DNA from: a virus
DNA length: 35,448 nt
Strand: one strand, 5' to 3'
IMG/VR virus record: IMGVR_UViG_3300021371_000051
Location: 1-35,448 of that record
The notes beneath the pieces were generated by a model. It saw nothing but the letters and a program-made list of their open reading frames with translations. It searched no databases and was not told the DNA's origin. Positions 8,558 through 17,299 of this stretch are shown here, one piece after another. The first letter of the stretch is position 1; each line of letters begins with the position of its first letter. Both the position numbers and the translations under genes were made by a program.

Positions 8558-11500
8558 ATGCAAGATTTTACAATTAAAGTTTCACCCGATACATTTGTTC
8601 GAGTTCAAGCGGAAAATGAAAAAGATGCTAGAGCTATTGTATTAGCTGAAATTGCAAAAAGAGAAGGATCAAAAGTTCACGATCAAGTTTTTTTTGATTA
8701 CGATACTGGAATTAAAAATAAAACTTTAAGGGCAGAACTATCTACTGCTGAAATATTTAAAGATAAAGACGGCAAAATAGTTGACGAAAGAGAACACGTG
8801 CTAGAAAGACTGGTTGGGTCTAACGGTTTTACCAGAGATTCATCTGGGAAGCTGGCAATCACGCCAGAAGGTCAAAAAAGACTTGAGCTAAAACCTTCTG
8901 TTAAAAATATTGTTATTGACGAAAGAGCAGCAGGAACTGCTGGAGATTACGCCGACTTAACTGGATATGCAGGGCCTGTTTTCGGAGCTATTGCTTCTCT
9001 TGATCCAAGACTCAGACTTGCAAAATGGTTACAGCCATATGCTTTAAACAGCATTAGGGTAGCCAGATCTTTAATTGCTGGAGCTGGTACAGCTGCTGGT
9101 AAAGGAGTCGAAGAGGCTACTGAAATAGCCAGAGGCACTCAATTACAAAACGAACAAGAAATTGCAAAACTTCTTAAAGATGAATTTTTGCTTGGAGCAG
9201 CAGCTCAAGGTGTTGGAGAAACTTTGGGTGGAGTTTTTCAAGCTTACTTTGGCAAAACTGCAACCGTTGGAAATCAAAGAGACGCTAATCTTTTGACCAG
9301 AGGTTTTGATTTAAAATATGTTAGACCTATTGATAGAGAAATAGCAAAAGCAAAAAACATTGTTGACCCAAATTATAAAGCACCTTTAAAAGATGTATTA
9401 AAAGCTTTAAAGAAAAAAAATATAAAACCAACTTTACCCAAAGGTGTTGTATCTCAAGCAGCGCTTGGATCATCTATTCGTTCTAGGGGTCAACAAATTG
9501 CAGAAATGGTGGGTGGCCCAGCAGCAAGAGAAAGCAAATCTAAAGCAAATTTACTAGCTTCAATCAGAGGTTTGTTTGAGGATATAGGCGCCAAAGGCGC
9601 AAGCATTGAAGACTTTATTGACAGTTCAGCAGCAGGCCAATTAGCAGCCAGCGAATTAAAAATTGTTAGAAATAATTTAGATAAAAATTTATTAGATGTA
9701 GATTTAAAAATAGATAAACTGCTTAGAACATTGGTTCAAGAAATGAACGGAGCAAAAAACTTGCCACCTGTTCAACGAAAAGCAATAGAAAAAGATTTGC
9801 AAGAATCTTTAAAAACTGTTTACGACACCTGGAGAACATCTAATAACAAAATGTATAACGCTGCTGAAAATGCAATAAACAAAGCAGACTTAGATCCAGC
9901 GTTAAGAAGAGCCAATAGAGCCTTTTCTCAAAAATTTAAAGAAGCATTAGATCAAGCTGAGCTTGACCACCCAACAATTAAAGCATCTGGTAGACCTTAT
10001 ACCCTGCTTAGAGAGTTGGTTAAAAAATCTGATGAGCCGACAAGAACCGTAGGTGGTAGAAAAGTTTTAGACAGAGTTGACGCAGAAACAGCCGAAAGAG
10101 CAGGCGGTCAACAAATTGATGAGTTTGCTGGTTTTCAAGAAGGTCAATTTGCAAGAGAAACAAAAAATGTTTTTGAAGATGTAGAAGGCGGAGTAGAATT
10201 TTTAAAACAACTACGATCAATTAGATACGATCTTAAAGCTCAACAAAACACGATGATTGCAGAGGGAAAAGCCAACACAGCAGCTTATAGCACGCTTAGA
10301 TCTTTAACAAAAGATATAGATGATTATTTTACAGATCTTGGAAAGGGAAATGTTTTATTAGATGACGCTATAAAAAAAATAGGAAGAGGCAAACAAGCTA
10401 CTTTTACAGTAGACGCTAAAGGAAATGCAAGATCTAAAAGGCTTGGCAGGGCTGCTATAACAGCCCTTAGCAAAGCAAATGATGATTACGCAAAAAATAT
10501 TGGAAGATTTGATTCTGCAATTTTAAAAAGAATTACTGATGATGTTAAATTTAATGAAGGCCAAGGTAATATTGATGAATTGTTTGGTTTAGCTGTTAAA
10601 GAAAATAACGGACCAGAACTTAAAATGATATTAGACGCTGTTAATCCGAATCAAAGAGAAAAGTTTAGAGCTTACATGCAACAAGACTTGATGAAAAGAT
10701 TATTTAACGAAAGTTTAACTGAAACAAAAATGTTAAATCCAGTTAAGTTTTCTCAAAATTTAAAAAGATATGGAAGCACTTTAAAGGTTTTGTTCGGTAA
10801 TAAGTATGATACAAACATGGCTATATTGAGAGATATACAAGTATTAAAACCAAAACTTAGCAAAACAGATTTAAATAACTTTCTTAAAGCTGTAGATGAA
10901 AGGCCTGGAGATTTTACAATAACTAGACAGCCAAAAGAAAGAACCAGAATAAAAGGTCTAGGCCCTAACGTAGAGCCAGAACTTTTCCCAGGAGAAGAAG
11001 GTTTTGAAGAGTATGCAAAAGCTTATAACAAAAAATTGCAAGCTTCTAAAAGAGTTGAAACATATACTACCGAGCCTCAACTAGCGCCAGCTAATAAAAT
11101 TTTAGAAGAAATGAAAGTTAAAGCTCAGCTTTTAGATGAAAAAGATTTTCTTGATAAGGCTAAATTTATGCAAGCTGTTGAGAATGAAACGCCAGAAACA
11201 ATAGTAAAAAATATATTTAGGCCAAACTCAGCAGAAGAAATTAATTTGGTGAAAAATGAACTTCTAAGTCCAGAGGCTTTTGCTGCTGTTCAAGAAAACG
11301 CATTAGGGCAAATGATTTCAGAGGCTGTTAGCGTTGGTCAGTTAAGATCAACTGCAAGATTAACAGACATTTTCAAACCAGGAGTTTTATCTTCTGCTTT
11401 AGAATCTTACGGCGATGATACTTTGATAGCCATGTTTGGGAAAGAAACCCTGGATGGCTGGAAAGCTATTACCCAAAGTTTAGATCTTCAGGTTACTGCC

Positions 11501-12004
11501 ACTAAAGGCGGCGCAGCTGGTGGTATTGTTGCAGGATTAATTGGTGCAAACGCATTAGATTTAGCTTTGATGCCTACAATTATAGGATTAAAAGTATTTT
11601 CTAACATTTTAGCAAACCCAACAGTTGTTAGGCTTTTATCAAGAACAGAGCCTGGTCCCATAATGCAAGTAGTAGACGCTTTTGAAAAATCTTTAAGATT
11701 TACTTTAGCTCAAGACTTTGCAAATGTTTCTGAAGAAACTGAAAGAAGAGCTTTTAAAGAATTGCAAAAAGTTAGAGAAGAGGTTGAATCAGAAGATAAC
11801 AGCGAAGAGATGAATGCTTTAAAAGACCAAATACAACAAATACAAAGCATGACTCCACAACCGCCGAGAATAACATCAGCCAGCATACCAATACCAGAAG
11901 TTCAACCAGTTACACCAAGAACATCTGGAGTAATGAGTCAAAGTTTAGTAGGAACCAATCCTGCAAATATGGATATTGCTCAAAGACTAGCAAATTTAAG
12001 CTAA
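8558..12004 (+). CDS. Very large internal virion / ejection protein (1148 aa)
   Basis: The largest gene in the window. A short N-terminal beta/alpha module (residues 1-45, FTIKVSPDTFVRVQAENEKDA) precedes a Gly/Ala-rich hydrophobic region (about 130-225) and a long helical body with many Lys/Glu/Leu heptads. A second hydrophobic segment lies at about 987-1027 (GGIVAGLIGANALDLALMP). The tail is Pro/Gln-rich. Long, mostly helical proteins with hydrophobic patches at the end of a structural operon are typical of podovirus ejection proteins that form a trans-envelope conduit, which is the best guess here. No transglycosylase motif was found. Its last four bases overlap the stop of the convergent nuclease gene on the other strand. 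Confidence 0.65.
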   Translation: MQDFTIKVSPDTFVRVQAENEKDARAIVLAEIAKREGSKVHDQVFFDYDTGIKNKTLRAELSTAEIFKDKDGKIVDEREHVLERLVGSNGFTRDSSGKLAITPEGQKRLELKPSVKNIVIDERAAGTAGDYADLTGYAGPVFGAIASLDPRLRLAKWLQPYALNSIRVARSLIAGAGTAAGKGVEEATEIARGTQLQNEQEIAKLLKDEFLLGAAAQGVGETLGGVFQAYFGKTATVGNQRDANLLTRGFDLKYVRPIDREIAKAKNIVDPNYKAPLKDVLKALKKKNIKPTLPKGVVSQAALGSSIRSRGQQIAEMVGGPAARESKSKANLLASIRGLFEDIGAKGASIEDFIDSSAAGQLAASELKIVRNNLDKNLLDVDLKIDKLLRTLVQEMNGAKNLPPVQRKAIEKDLQESLKTVYDTWRTSNNKMYNAAENAINKADLDPALRRANRAFSQKFKEALDQAELDHPTIKASGRPYTLLRELVKKSDEPTRTVGGRKVLDRVDAETAERAGGQQIDEFAGFQEGQFARETKNVFEDVEGGVEFLKQLRSIRYDLKAQQNTMIAEGKANTAAYSTLRSLTKDIDDYFTDLGKGNVLLDDAIKKIGRGKQATFTVDAKGNARSKRLGRAAITALSKANDDYAKNIGRFDSAILKRITDDVKFNEGQGNIDELFGLAVKENNGPELKMILDAVNPNQREKFRAYMQQDLMKRLFNESLTETKMLNPVKFSQNLKRYGSTLKVLFGNKYDTNMAILRDIQVLKPKLSKTDLNNFLKAVDERPGDFTITRQPKERTRIKGLGPNVEPELFPGEEGFEEYAKAYNKKLQASKRVETYTTEPQLAPANKILEEMKVKAQLLDEKDFLDKAKFMQAVENETPETIVKNIFRPNSAEEINLVKNELLSPEAFAAVQENALGQMISEAVSVGQLRSTARLTDIFKPGVLSSALESYGDDTLIAMFGKETLDGWKAITQSLDLQVTATKGGAAGGIVAGLIGANALDLALMPTIIGLKVFSNILANPTVVRLLSRTEPGPIMQVVDAFEKSLRFTLAQDFANVSEETERRAFKELQKVREEVESEDNSEEMNALKDQIQQIQSMTPQPPRITSASIPIPEVQPVTPRTSGVMSQSLVGTNPANMDIAQRLANLS

Positions 12005-12414
12005 CCCTTAATTAAATAAAGATCCCAGTTATTTCTTAACACTTCCAGCCATTCTTCAATTGGCATAACTGTTACCTTGTCGTTATCTTCATCCCACTCA
12101 GGATTAATTGCATACAAAGGTACGCATACCCGAATAGGTTTACGATTGTATTTAAAAATTAAAACGGGGATACGGCCGTCCGTCGATTTACAGACTTGAT
12201 CCCACCATCCTTGTTGATACCAATCCCCTTCTTTATAAAACTTGCACTCTACAGCGTGATGAGGAATATTTATATCGCAAAGATCTTTAGATTGGTATTG
12301 GTCTAGATTACGCTTACAAACGTAGTCAATACCTTCAGATTTAAAAAATTCGTTTAATATTTTAGCAACGTCTCTTTCAAACGTCGCTCCTTTGGTTCTT
12401 GAGTTGATCGGCAT
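12001..12414 (-). CDS. PDDEXK nuclease, Holliday-junction-resolvase-like
   Basis: A 137-residue protein with a PDDEXK nuclease core: E13 (GATFERDVAKIL), the acidic D44/D47 pair (KDLCDI) and E56-x-K58 (VECKFY). The N-terminal helix followed by D-x(9-12)-ExK is the arrangement of Hjc/archaeal-type resolvases and related phage nucleases. Such enzymes cut branched DNA during recombination or before packaging. A strong RBS (AAGGAG) precedes the ATG and lies inside the short gene upstream. It is the last gene of the minus-strand replication operon and its stop overlaps the stop of the large virion gene. A different PDDEXK subfamily is possible. Confidence 0.72.
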   Translation of the reverse strand: MPINSRTKGATFERDVAKILNEFFKSEGIDYVCKRNLDQYQSKDLCDINIPHHAVECKFYKEGDWYQQGWWDQVCKSTDGRIPVLIFKYNRKPIRVCVPLYAINPEWDEDNDKVTVMPIEEWLEVLRNNWDLYLIKG

Positions 12415-12541
12415 TCTTCTTCTCCTTTAAGGTTCTTTCTTTCATTAGTAACTCTAGCTCATGCCAGCGATACATTCTTTTATTTATATGGTCCCAAAAC
12501 CACCCTTTATGGTCATAAAGTTTTTTTGTTGGGTCTTCCAT
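12377..12541 (-). CDS. Short hypothetical protein (54 aa)
   Basis: An open frame of 54 codons that fills the gap between two nuclease genes. Its ATG shares a base with the stop of the upstream gene (TAATG) and its 3' end overlaps the resolvase-like gene by 38 bases. The translation is basic and helical with an aromatic core (KGWFWDHINKRMYRWHELE) and a Lys/Glu-rich C-terminus. The overlap pattern matches verified neighbours, which supports it being real, but the RBS is weak and I recognise no family. Confidence 0.45.
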   Translation of the reverse strand: MEDPTKKLYDHKGWFWDHINKRMYRWHELELLMKERTLKEKKNADQLKNQRSDV

Positions 12542-13032
12542 TATTTATCTTTTTTATAATTGTTTACTAGCCCCATTTCCTCTCTATCAAAACCTAACGG
12601 ATGAGGGGATAAACACTCTAACTCATCCTTACTAAAGTGAATGTAAGGTTCTGAATCTTCTTCATAAATAGGTTCTGCAATTGTACCAAACCTTACATCG
12701 TATATGTGATCCCTTTTCCAAGTATGACTGTAAACGCTGTCCGTCATTGCATAAACAATTACAAACGGTTGATTGGTTGCTAAAGATAAGGCCGAGCCCA
12801 TCCTTAACTTGCTGGCAGAAAGTAATAAGGTGTCATACTTTGTAATACCGAAAGTTCTGCATTTAACCTCCAGCCAAAAAGAAACTTCTTTTGATTCGCA
12901 CCAATAATCTAGACCATAACTAACTGGTAGTTTATGGCATCTAACATTCCAAAGGCCCTCTATAAAACCAGCTACACGTTCTTCGCGTTTCTGGTCATTA
13001 ATGTTTTCCATTTTTGGTTTTGGTTTATCCAT
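12541..13032 (-). CDS. PDDEXK-like nuclease domain protein
   Basis: A 163-residue protein. I use the ATG at 13032, which has the RBS AAGGGAG, rather than an upstream in-frame start at 13089. A compact nuclease-like core is visible: D42 (YGLDYWCE), E55-x-K57 (WLEVKCR) and K75 in the following helix (LLSASKLRM), the expected order of a PDDEXK fold. The C-terminal half (residues 80-160) is beta-rich and acidic. It sits in the replication/recombination operon, so a DNA-processing role is plausible. The fold call is from motif spacing only; a catalytically inactive relative is possible. It overlaps the membrane-protein gene by eight bases. Confidence 0.58.
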   Translation of the reverse strand: MDKPKPKMENINDQKREERVAGFIEGLWNVRCHKLPVSYGLDYWCESKEVSFWLEVKCRTFGITKYDTLLLSASKLRMGSALSLATNQPFVIVYAMTDSVYSHTWKRDHIYDVRFGTIAEPIYEEDSEPYIHFSKDELECLSPHPLGFDREEMGLVNNYKKDK

Positions 13033-13246
13033 TAAGCTCTCCCTTTTTAAATACAATACGAACACAATATTTGCGAATAATTGCAACAAGTGTAAATACT
13101 GTTGTTTGAATAATAGAGGTTGTTAACAAGCTGGCATTAAAATAATTGCACATGTTAAGAACAAAAAAAGATAAAGGCAAAGCTATTACCACACCAACAG
13201 CTACATCGCTGAGACTTTCTCTTAAAGCCAGCCTATCAATCTTCAT
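13025..13246 (-). CDS. Small two-helix membrane protein (DUF7220-like)
   Basis: A 73-residue protein starting at the ATG 13246, overlapping the end of the primase gene by 11 bases. Two hydrophobic segments are clear: residues about 12-33 (VAVGVVIALPLSFFVLNMC) and about 40-59 (LTTSIIQTTVFTLVAIIRKY), followed by a basic end. The RESLSDVAVG...IIRKYCVR pattern matches a widespread phage family of unknown function that I associate with DUF7220. With no holin gene next to the lysozyme, it could be considered as a holin, but it lies in the replication operon, which argues against that. Confidence 0.66.
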   Translation of the reverse strand: MKIDRLALRESLSDVAVGVVIALPLSFFVLNMCNYFNASLLTTSIIQTTVFTLVAIIRKYCVRIVFKKGELNG

Positions 13247-15359
13247 TGAAAAATTCTGGATCAATCGCAACAATACGTTTGGTTGGCCGTCCAGTTCCTT
13301 TTGCTCTTAAATCTTTTTCTTGTATCTCCCCTGAGTTTTTTAATCTTTCGATAATTTCTTTTACTTCGTATGACTTCATTGATCTAAATATTTCACGTCT
13401 ATCAATATCACGTTTGCTTATACCCCATTCTCCTTGCGATCTAATAAAGCTAAGTATTTGTTTAATACGCCCTTCCATTTCAGAACCTGCAACTTTATCT
13501 TTACAGCTTTCAATTAACACTTGATCGTAGTAATAAACATAATCAATAGCCCATTGAGTAATATCGCCTTTAATAGTTTTGGCTTTGCGATCATCTGCCA
13601 AGGCTCCAATCAAAGCTAGTCGCATAGCCTTTTCTCTTGTTCTTGATAACAAAACTTCTAAACCTTCTTTCTCTAAAGCATTTTGTTGGTCCACTAATCT
13701 GTAAGCCAAACTATCAAGCAAAGCATTTGAATCATCGTCAAACTTCAGCACTCTTTGTTTAAAATCTAGCTCAGCATTGTCTCTAGATATTTGCTCCATT
13801 TCATTGTCAACCTGTCTTACATGCGAAACCCAATCGTAGGTCGATTGCGGAGGCTCAACAAAAGAAACCATTTTGCCAACGGTTCTTGGCACGTGAGACT
13901 CAACGACAATAAATCTATTTAAGAAACCGTCTACAATACGACCTGTTGATAAAGCACCATAAAAGTTTTTAGGCACACTCATACCGACCAAGGTAATCGC
14001 AGGTTTAATCGTTGACCTATCCAACACTTCTTTTTGTTGTTTGTTGGTTAGAGTCATCATTGAATAATTATCTGGTCTTAAAACACCATGACATCTTCCC
14101 CAAGTCTCCATAAGTATTTGTAATGCGTCTTCTTTGTTTGAGTTAGAAGATTTAGATATGCTTTCTAATCTTTTACCAAACTCATCCATTACAGTTATGT
14201 GGGTTGGTTTATATCTAAGTAAACTATAAATAGCACCACTTGATGTATAGCCGTCTCCTGCCATTAAATCGCTGTACTCTGCATGATCTAAAATAGTTTC
14301 AATAACCGTCTTAACATTTTCTTTGCCTTGCCCAGACTTAGCGATACACATAAAAAATAAAGACGCAAAGTTATTCATATTGGTTCTATACATTCTGCCC
14401 AAGGCTACTGAACCCAAAGACAAAGCTGCTTGCATGCTGATAGCTGGTTGAGATATATGCGCTATCTGTTCAGAGTATTCGTAGATATCTTTTAATACCC
14501 CTGGAGGAGAGAAAAGATTGACAGGCTCATTTACATTCTTGGTTGTTGATATATAAGCTGGAGCTTGTTGGTTTTTTCTGTCATGAGTTTTTTGTATTGA
14601 ATTAACTGTTGTAGATATTTCACTTGCTGATAAGGGAGGGGTATTTTGTTCGTTCCAAGACTGAACAAAAAACTCTGTAAACTCTGTATTTAAACCTTTA
14701 GCTATTAAATAGCCAGCTAATCTAGCGGCTTGGTCATTTCTACCACCTTCTGATATACCATCGATAGATAAAGGCGCAGCTATTGGTTTGCCGTTAACCT
14801 TTTCAACTCCAGTTATTTTTACCCATAACTCTTGAGTTAGATTTGGCAAGTCATCAATATCGTTTAGATCCCAATCATCAATTCTTGTAGGGGTATAGAT
14901 AGCACCTGTTGCATGAATATTATGCGGAGCAACAATCAAACCCCCGACACCCCTAATATCAATTAGCTTGGCTGGGTCATAGCCTTCAGTTCTTTTGGCT
15001 ACCCAAGTAGTAAAGTTTTCTGGATTGTTGTAATAGTAATGAACCCCTTTTCCTGTCGCTACTTTAAAAGGTGTTACTGGTAAGTTGGCCTCACACCAAT
15101 TTACCGCTTCAGGTGTATCTGCATCTATAACAATAAACTTGCCACAGACTAAAGCGACGACTAAATCATCTCGCCCTTTAAACCATTTCTCTATTTCTTC
15201 CGTCGTCGGCTGTCGCTCTTGGAATTTTTGCCACCCCCCTAATTCTTTGGGCGGAACTTTATTATGTCTATGGAGTGGTACTACACTTATTCCATATTCT
15301 GCATAAGCCAGAGCTAAGTCCAACGCAGAGTCTTGCGCTGTTACTTGTAAATTGAACAC
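13236..15359 (-). CDS. Primase-polymerase / helicase fusion (AEP Prim-Pol, PriCT, DUF3987-type ATPase)
   Basis: A 707-residue replication protein. Residues about 10-175 form an archaeo-eukaryotic-type primase-polymerase: D79-x-D81 (VIDADT), H107 in GKGVHYYY and D134 (IDIRG). Residues about 205-262 resemble the primase C-terminal PriCT domain (GRNDQAARLAGYLIAKG). The ATPase part has a Walker A-like loop (A340-K-S-G-Q-G-K346) and Walker B D392-E393 (ITVMDEFGK), as in DUF3987 phage replicative helicases. Residues about 640-700 look like a winged helix. It should unwind and prime phage DNA, and could recruit host polymerase. The start is GTG, two bases after the HTH gene, so it is probably translationally coupled. 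No separate DNA polymerase is seen in the window. Confidence 0.88.
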   Translation of the reverse strand: MFNLQVTAQDSALDLALAYAEYGISVVPLHRHNKVPPKELGGWQKFQERQPTTEEIEKWFKGRDDLVVALVCGKFIVIDADTPEAVNWCEANLPVTPFKVATGKGVHYYYNNPENFTTWVAKRTEGYDPAKLIDIRGVGGLIVAPHNIHATGAIYTPTRIDDWDLNDIDDLPNLTQELWVKITGVEKVNGKPIAAPLSIDGISEGGRNDQAARLAGYLIAKGLNTEFTEFFVQSWNEQNTPPLSASEISTTVNSIQKTHDRKNQQAPAYISTTKNVNEPVNLFSPPGVLKDIYEYSEQIAHISQPAISMQAALSLGSVALGRMYRTNMNNFASLFFMCIAKSGQGKENVKTVIETILDHAEYSDLMAGDGYTSSGAIYSLLRYKPTHITVMDEFGKRLESISKSSNSNKEDALQILMETWGRCHGVLRPDNYSMMTLTNKQQKEVLDRSTIKPAITLVGMSVPKNFYGALSTGRIVDGFLNRFIVVESHVPRTVGKMVSFVEPPQSTYDWVSHVRQVDNEMEQISRDNAELDFKQRVLKFDDDSNALLDSLAYRLVDQQNALEKEGLEVLLSRTREKAMRLALIGALADDRKAKTIKGDITQWAIDYVYYYDQVLIESCKDKVAGSEMEGRIKQILSFIRSQGEWGISKRDIDRREIFRSMKSYEVKEIIERLKNSGEIQEKDLRAKGTGRPTKRIVAIDPEFFNED

Positions 15360-15361
15360 TC

Positions 15362-15697
15362 TTAACTTTCACTACTTTCTTCAATAGGACCAAAGATAGA
15401 CTCGAAGTCTAGCTTACCGCCAGATGCTTTAATAATTTTTTTAGCTTGTTTAATTGAAGGTTGTCTTAAACCATACCTCCAAGCTTTGGTTGATGCTGCT
15501 GAGCAGTCAAATAATTCTGCCGCAGGCTCTGTTCCAATAAATTCTATATACTTTTTTAAAGTTATTCTTTGCACTTCCCTCTCCTTATGTTCAGGTTCTA
15601 GATTTTTCTGTTTAAATGATTTAAGCTCTTCATTGGTTAGGTTTTTCAACCTCCAGAGATAATTCACTCTCCATTGATTTTGGTCTACTTCTCTCAT
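15362..15697 (-). CDS. HTH DNA-binding regulator (Cro/YdaS-like)
   Basis: A 111-residue protein when started at ATG 15697 (an alternative GTG is at 15727). Residues about 45-105 form a helix-turn-helix of the Cro/XRE or YdaS kind: LKKYIEFIGTEPAAELFDCSAASTKAWRYGLRQPS, given here as its start (LKKYIEF) and its recognition part (CSAASTKAWRYG). The N-terminal 40 residues are basic and helical. It is first in the minus operon and next to a divergent promoter region with two perfect short palindromes, so autoregulation and control of the Sak4 operon are likely. Which promoter it represses cannot be told from sequence. Confidence 0.72.
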   Translation of the reverse strand: MREVDQNQWRVNYLWRLKNLTNEELKSFKQKNLEPEHKEREVQRITLKKYIEFIGTEPAAELFDCSAASTKAWRYGLRQPSIKQAKKIIKASGGKLDFESIFGPIEESSES

Positions 15698-15708
15698 TTT
15701 ACATTCCG

Positions 15709-15732
15709 TTAAATATTTAATGTTCACACATT
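15709..15732. promoter_or_regulatory. Candidate operator: two adjacent palindromes
   Basis: TTAAATATTTAA (15709-15720) is a perfect 12-base palindrome and AATGT-TCAC-ACATT (15719-15732) is an inverted repeat with 5-base arms. They lie just upstream of the HTH gene and next to the predicted promoter of the divergent operon, the usual place for an autoregulated phage operator. AT-rich palindromes arise easily by chance, so this is a candidate only. Confidence 0.4.
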
Positions 15733-15759
15733 GTAATTCATATTAAAATAAATTAAAAT
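15731..15759 (+). promoter_or_regulatory. Sigma70-like promoter for the Sak4/SSB operon
   Basis: TTGTAA (15731-15736), a 17-base spacer and TAAAAT (15754-15759) match the bacterial consensus at 4/6 and 5/6 positions. The start codon follows at 15790 with the RBS ACGGAGAAG. The -35 overlaps the AATGTTCACACATT inverted repeat, so binding there should block this promoter. Confidence 0.5.
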
Positions 15760-15789
15760 AGTATTTTTAAATAAAACGGAGAAGATTAA

Positions 15790-16500
15790 ATGTCTGATAT
15801 TTTAAGTAGAATTGTAAGTCCTAGCGAATTGGTAGAAAACCAAGGCGCTAAGATTTTAATGTATGGTGCATCTGGAGCTGGTAAAACAACGACATGTGCA
15901 ACTGCTCCTGGAAAAACTTTAATCATTAGTATGGAAGCTGGTTTATTATCTATTAAAGATGCAAACAATGTTACTGCTATTGAAGTTAAAGAAGCTTCAG
16001 AGATTGAGGAGATTGCTGCAATGCTTGAAAGCGGACAGCTTGATTACGATACTGTCTGTTTGGACAGCGTAACCGAGATGTCTGAGCTTTTACTAGCACA
16101 AGAAAAAGCAAGGTCCAAAGATCCTCGACAAGCATATGGTGAGGTCATTACTGTAATGACAAGAACCATGCGTAGATTTAGAGATCTTAAAATGCACGTT
16201 ATCTTTGTTGCTAAAGAAGATAAATTACGCGACGAATCAACAGGTATGTTTCATTATCAACCTATGATGGTTGGTGCTAAACTACCTACCCAAATTCCTT
16301 ACTTCTTTGATGAAGTGTTATGTCTTAGGACTTTCACCGAAGAAAATGATGAAGGGAAAAAAGTAACCAATCGTTGGTTGCAAACAGTTCTTGGCGATAA
16401 CTATATTGCTAAGGATAGGAGTGGCAAGCTAGATTCTTTTGAAGAGCCTAACTTGACATATATTATTAATAAACTTGGATTTTCAAAAGGAGAAAAATAA
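15790..16500 (+). CDS. Sak4-like RecA-fold ATPase (phage recombinase)
   Basis: A 236-residue P-loop ATPase. Walker A is G26-ASGAGK-T33 and the Walker B strand ends at D92 (DTVCLDSVTE). The core organisation, length and the downstream IFVAKEDK strand fit the AAA_24/Sak4 group, a short RecA relative that works in single-strand annealing or recombination with a phage SSB. The next gene, overlapping by one base (TAATG), encodes a DUF669-type ssDNA-binding protein, the usual partner. An exonuclease that could make its ssDNA substrate is encoded on the opposite strand at 17582-18412. RBS ACGGAG. Confidence 0.88.
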   Translation: MSDILSRIVSPSELVENQGAKILMYGASGAGKTTTCATAPGKTLIISMEAGLLSIKDANNVTAIEVKEASEIEEIAAMLESGQLDYDTVCLDSVTEMSELLLAQEKARSKDPRQAYGEVITVMTRTMRRFRDLKMHVIFVAKEDKLRDESTGMFHYQPMMVGAKLPTQIPYFFDEVLCLRTFTEENDEGKKVTNRWLQTVLGDNYIAKDRSGKLDSFEEPNLTYIINKLGFSKGEK

Positions 16501-17015
16501 TGAGCGATTTTGCAGACGTCAAGTTTGATTTTGAAGCGAGTAGTAGTAACGATTCACCTACTATTCCAGAAGGGGACTATCTAACAGAGATAAGCGCATG
16601 CGAGAAGACAACTTCCGCCGCTGGCAATGAGTATCTTAAGTTAGAAGTCAAAGTATGCGGCGATAAGTACAAAGGCTGGATTGCTAGAGACAATCTAAAC
16701 CTTTGGTACACTAACTCTGATTCTGAGAAACAGGAGATGGTTAGAGAGATAGCCTCTAGAAAGTTTTCTAGTTTGGTTAAAGCTGTAGGAAGAAAAGACA
16801 ACCCGCCTGCTAACGCTGGCGAACTGGTTGGTAATAAAGTGATATGTGCTTTTGGTATTGAAAAAAGCAAAAATCCTGATTACCCTGATGATAAAAATAT
16901 TATCAAGGCTTTTAAACCATTGGAAAAGATGTCGCCTAAACAAGCAGACGACACTCCAGCTTGGGTAACAGAAGGAACTTCTGAAGCCAAAGCTCCAGCT
17001 AAACCGAGCTTGTAA
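16500..17015 (+). CDS. ssDNA-binding protein, DUF669 family
   Basis: A 171-residue protein with an OB-like N-terminal domain: IPEGDYLTEISACEKT (about 21-36), a LKLEVKV strand (about 46-52) and the FSSLVKAVGR and NAGELVGNKV segments that mark DUF669. The C-terminal 30 residues are Pro/Ala/Lys/Glu-rich and flexible, as in SSBs that contact partners through their tail. It is co-transcribed with the Sak4-like ATPase and probably coats ssDNA during recombination-dependent replication. The operon appears to end here; a convergent operon follows. Confidence 0.82.
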   Translation: MSDFADVKFDFEASSSNDSPTIPEGDYLTEISACEKTTSAAGNEYLKLEVKVCGDKYKGWIARDNLNLWYTNSDSEKQEMVREIASRKFSSLVKAVGRKDNPPANAGELVGNKVICAFGIEKSKNPDYPDDKNIIKAFKPLEKMSPKQADDTPAWVTEGTSEAKAPAKPSL

Positions 17016-17027
17016 TTATAGGGTGTT

Positions 17028-17086
17028 GCTAGGGCGCCTAAAGGGTATTATCTCCCCCCATTTAGATACTTATATACCTACCTAGC
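17028..17086. terminator. Possible intergenic terminator/structure between convergent genes
   Basis: The short gap between two convergent operons holds nested inverted repeats: outer GCTAGG (17028-17033) with CCTAGC (17081-17086), and inner CTAAAGGG (17038-17045) with CCC-A-TTTAG (17057-17065). There is no T-run after either side, so factor-independent termination is uncertain. The outer arms use the same GCTAGG word as the hairpin at 17283-17316. Confidence 0.35.
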
Positions 17087-17089
17087 ACT

Positions 17090-17299
17090 TTAATGAATGG
17101 TTAGACTAATGTGATGAGAAGGATCTATCTCGCTAACATCTAGAATTTTTCCAAATGTATAATCAGAGCTTTCTTCCATAGAGCGCAGCAAAGCAAATAG
17201 CTCTGCGGTATCAGAGTTTCTGGCCTGTAAAACAACCATATGAAGGTTGCTGTCTATTTCATAAACGCACAGGTATTGAGGAATGCTAGGAAATAACAT
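17090..17299 (-). CDS. Hypothetical protein (69 aa)
   Basis: Last gene of the minus-strand operon. The ATG at 17299 gives 69 residues; an upstream TTG at 17347 would overlap the DUF3310 gene. The protein is a mixed alpha/beta sequence with no motif I recognise. The start codon lies inside the loop of a perfect 8-base-pair hairpin (17283-17316), which may control translation. Confidence 0.55.
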   Translation of the reverse strand: MLFPSIPQYLCVYEIDSNLHMVVLQARNSDTAELFALLRSMEESSDYTFGKILDVSEIDPSHHISLTIH

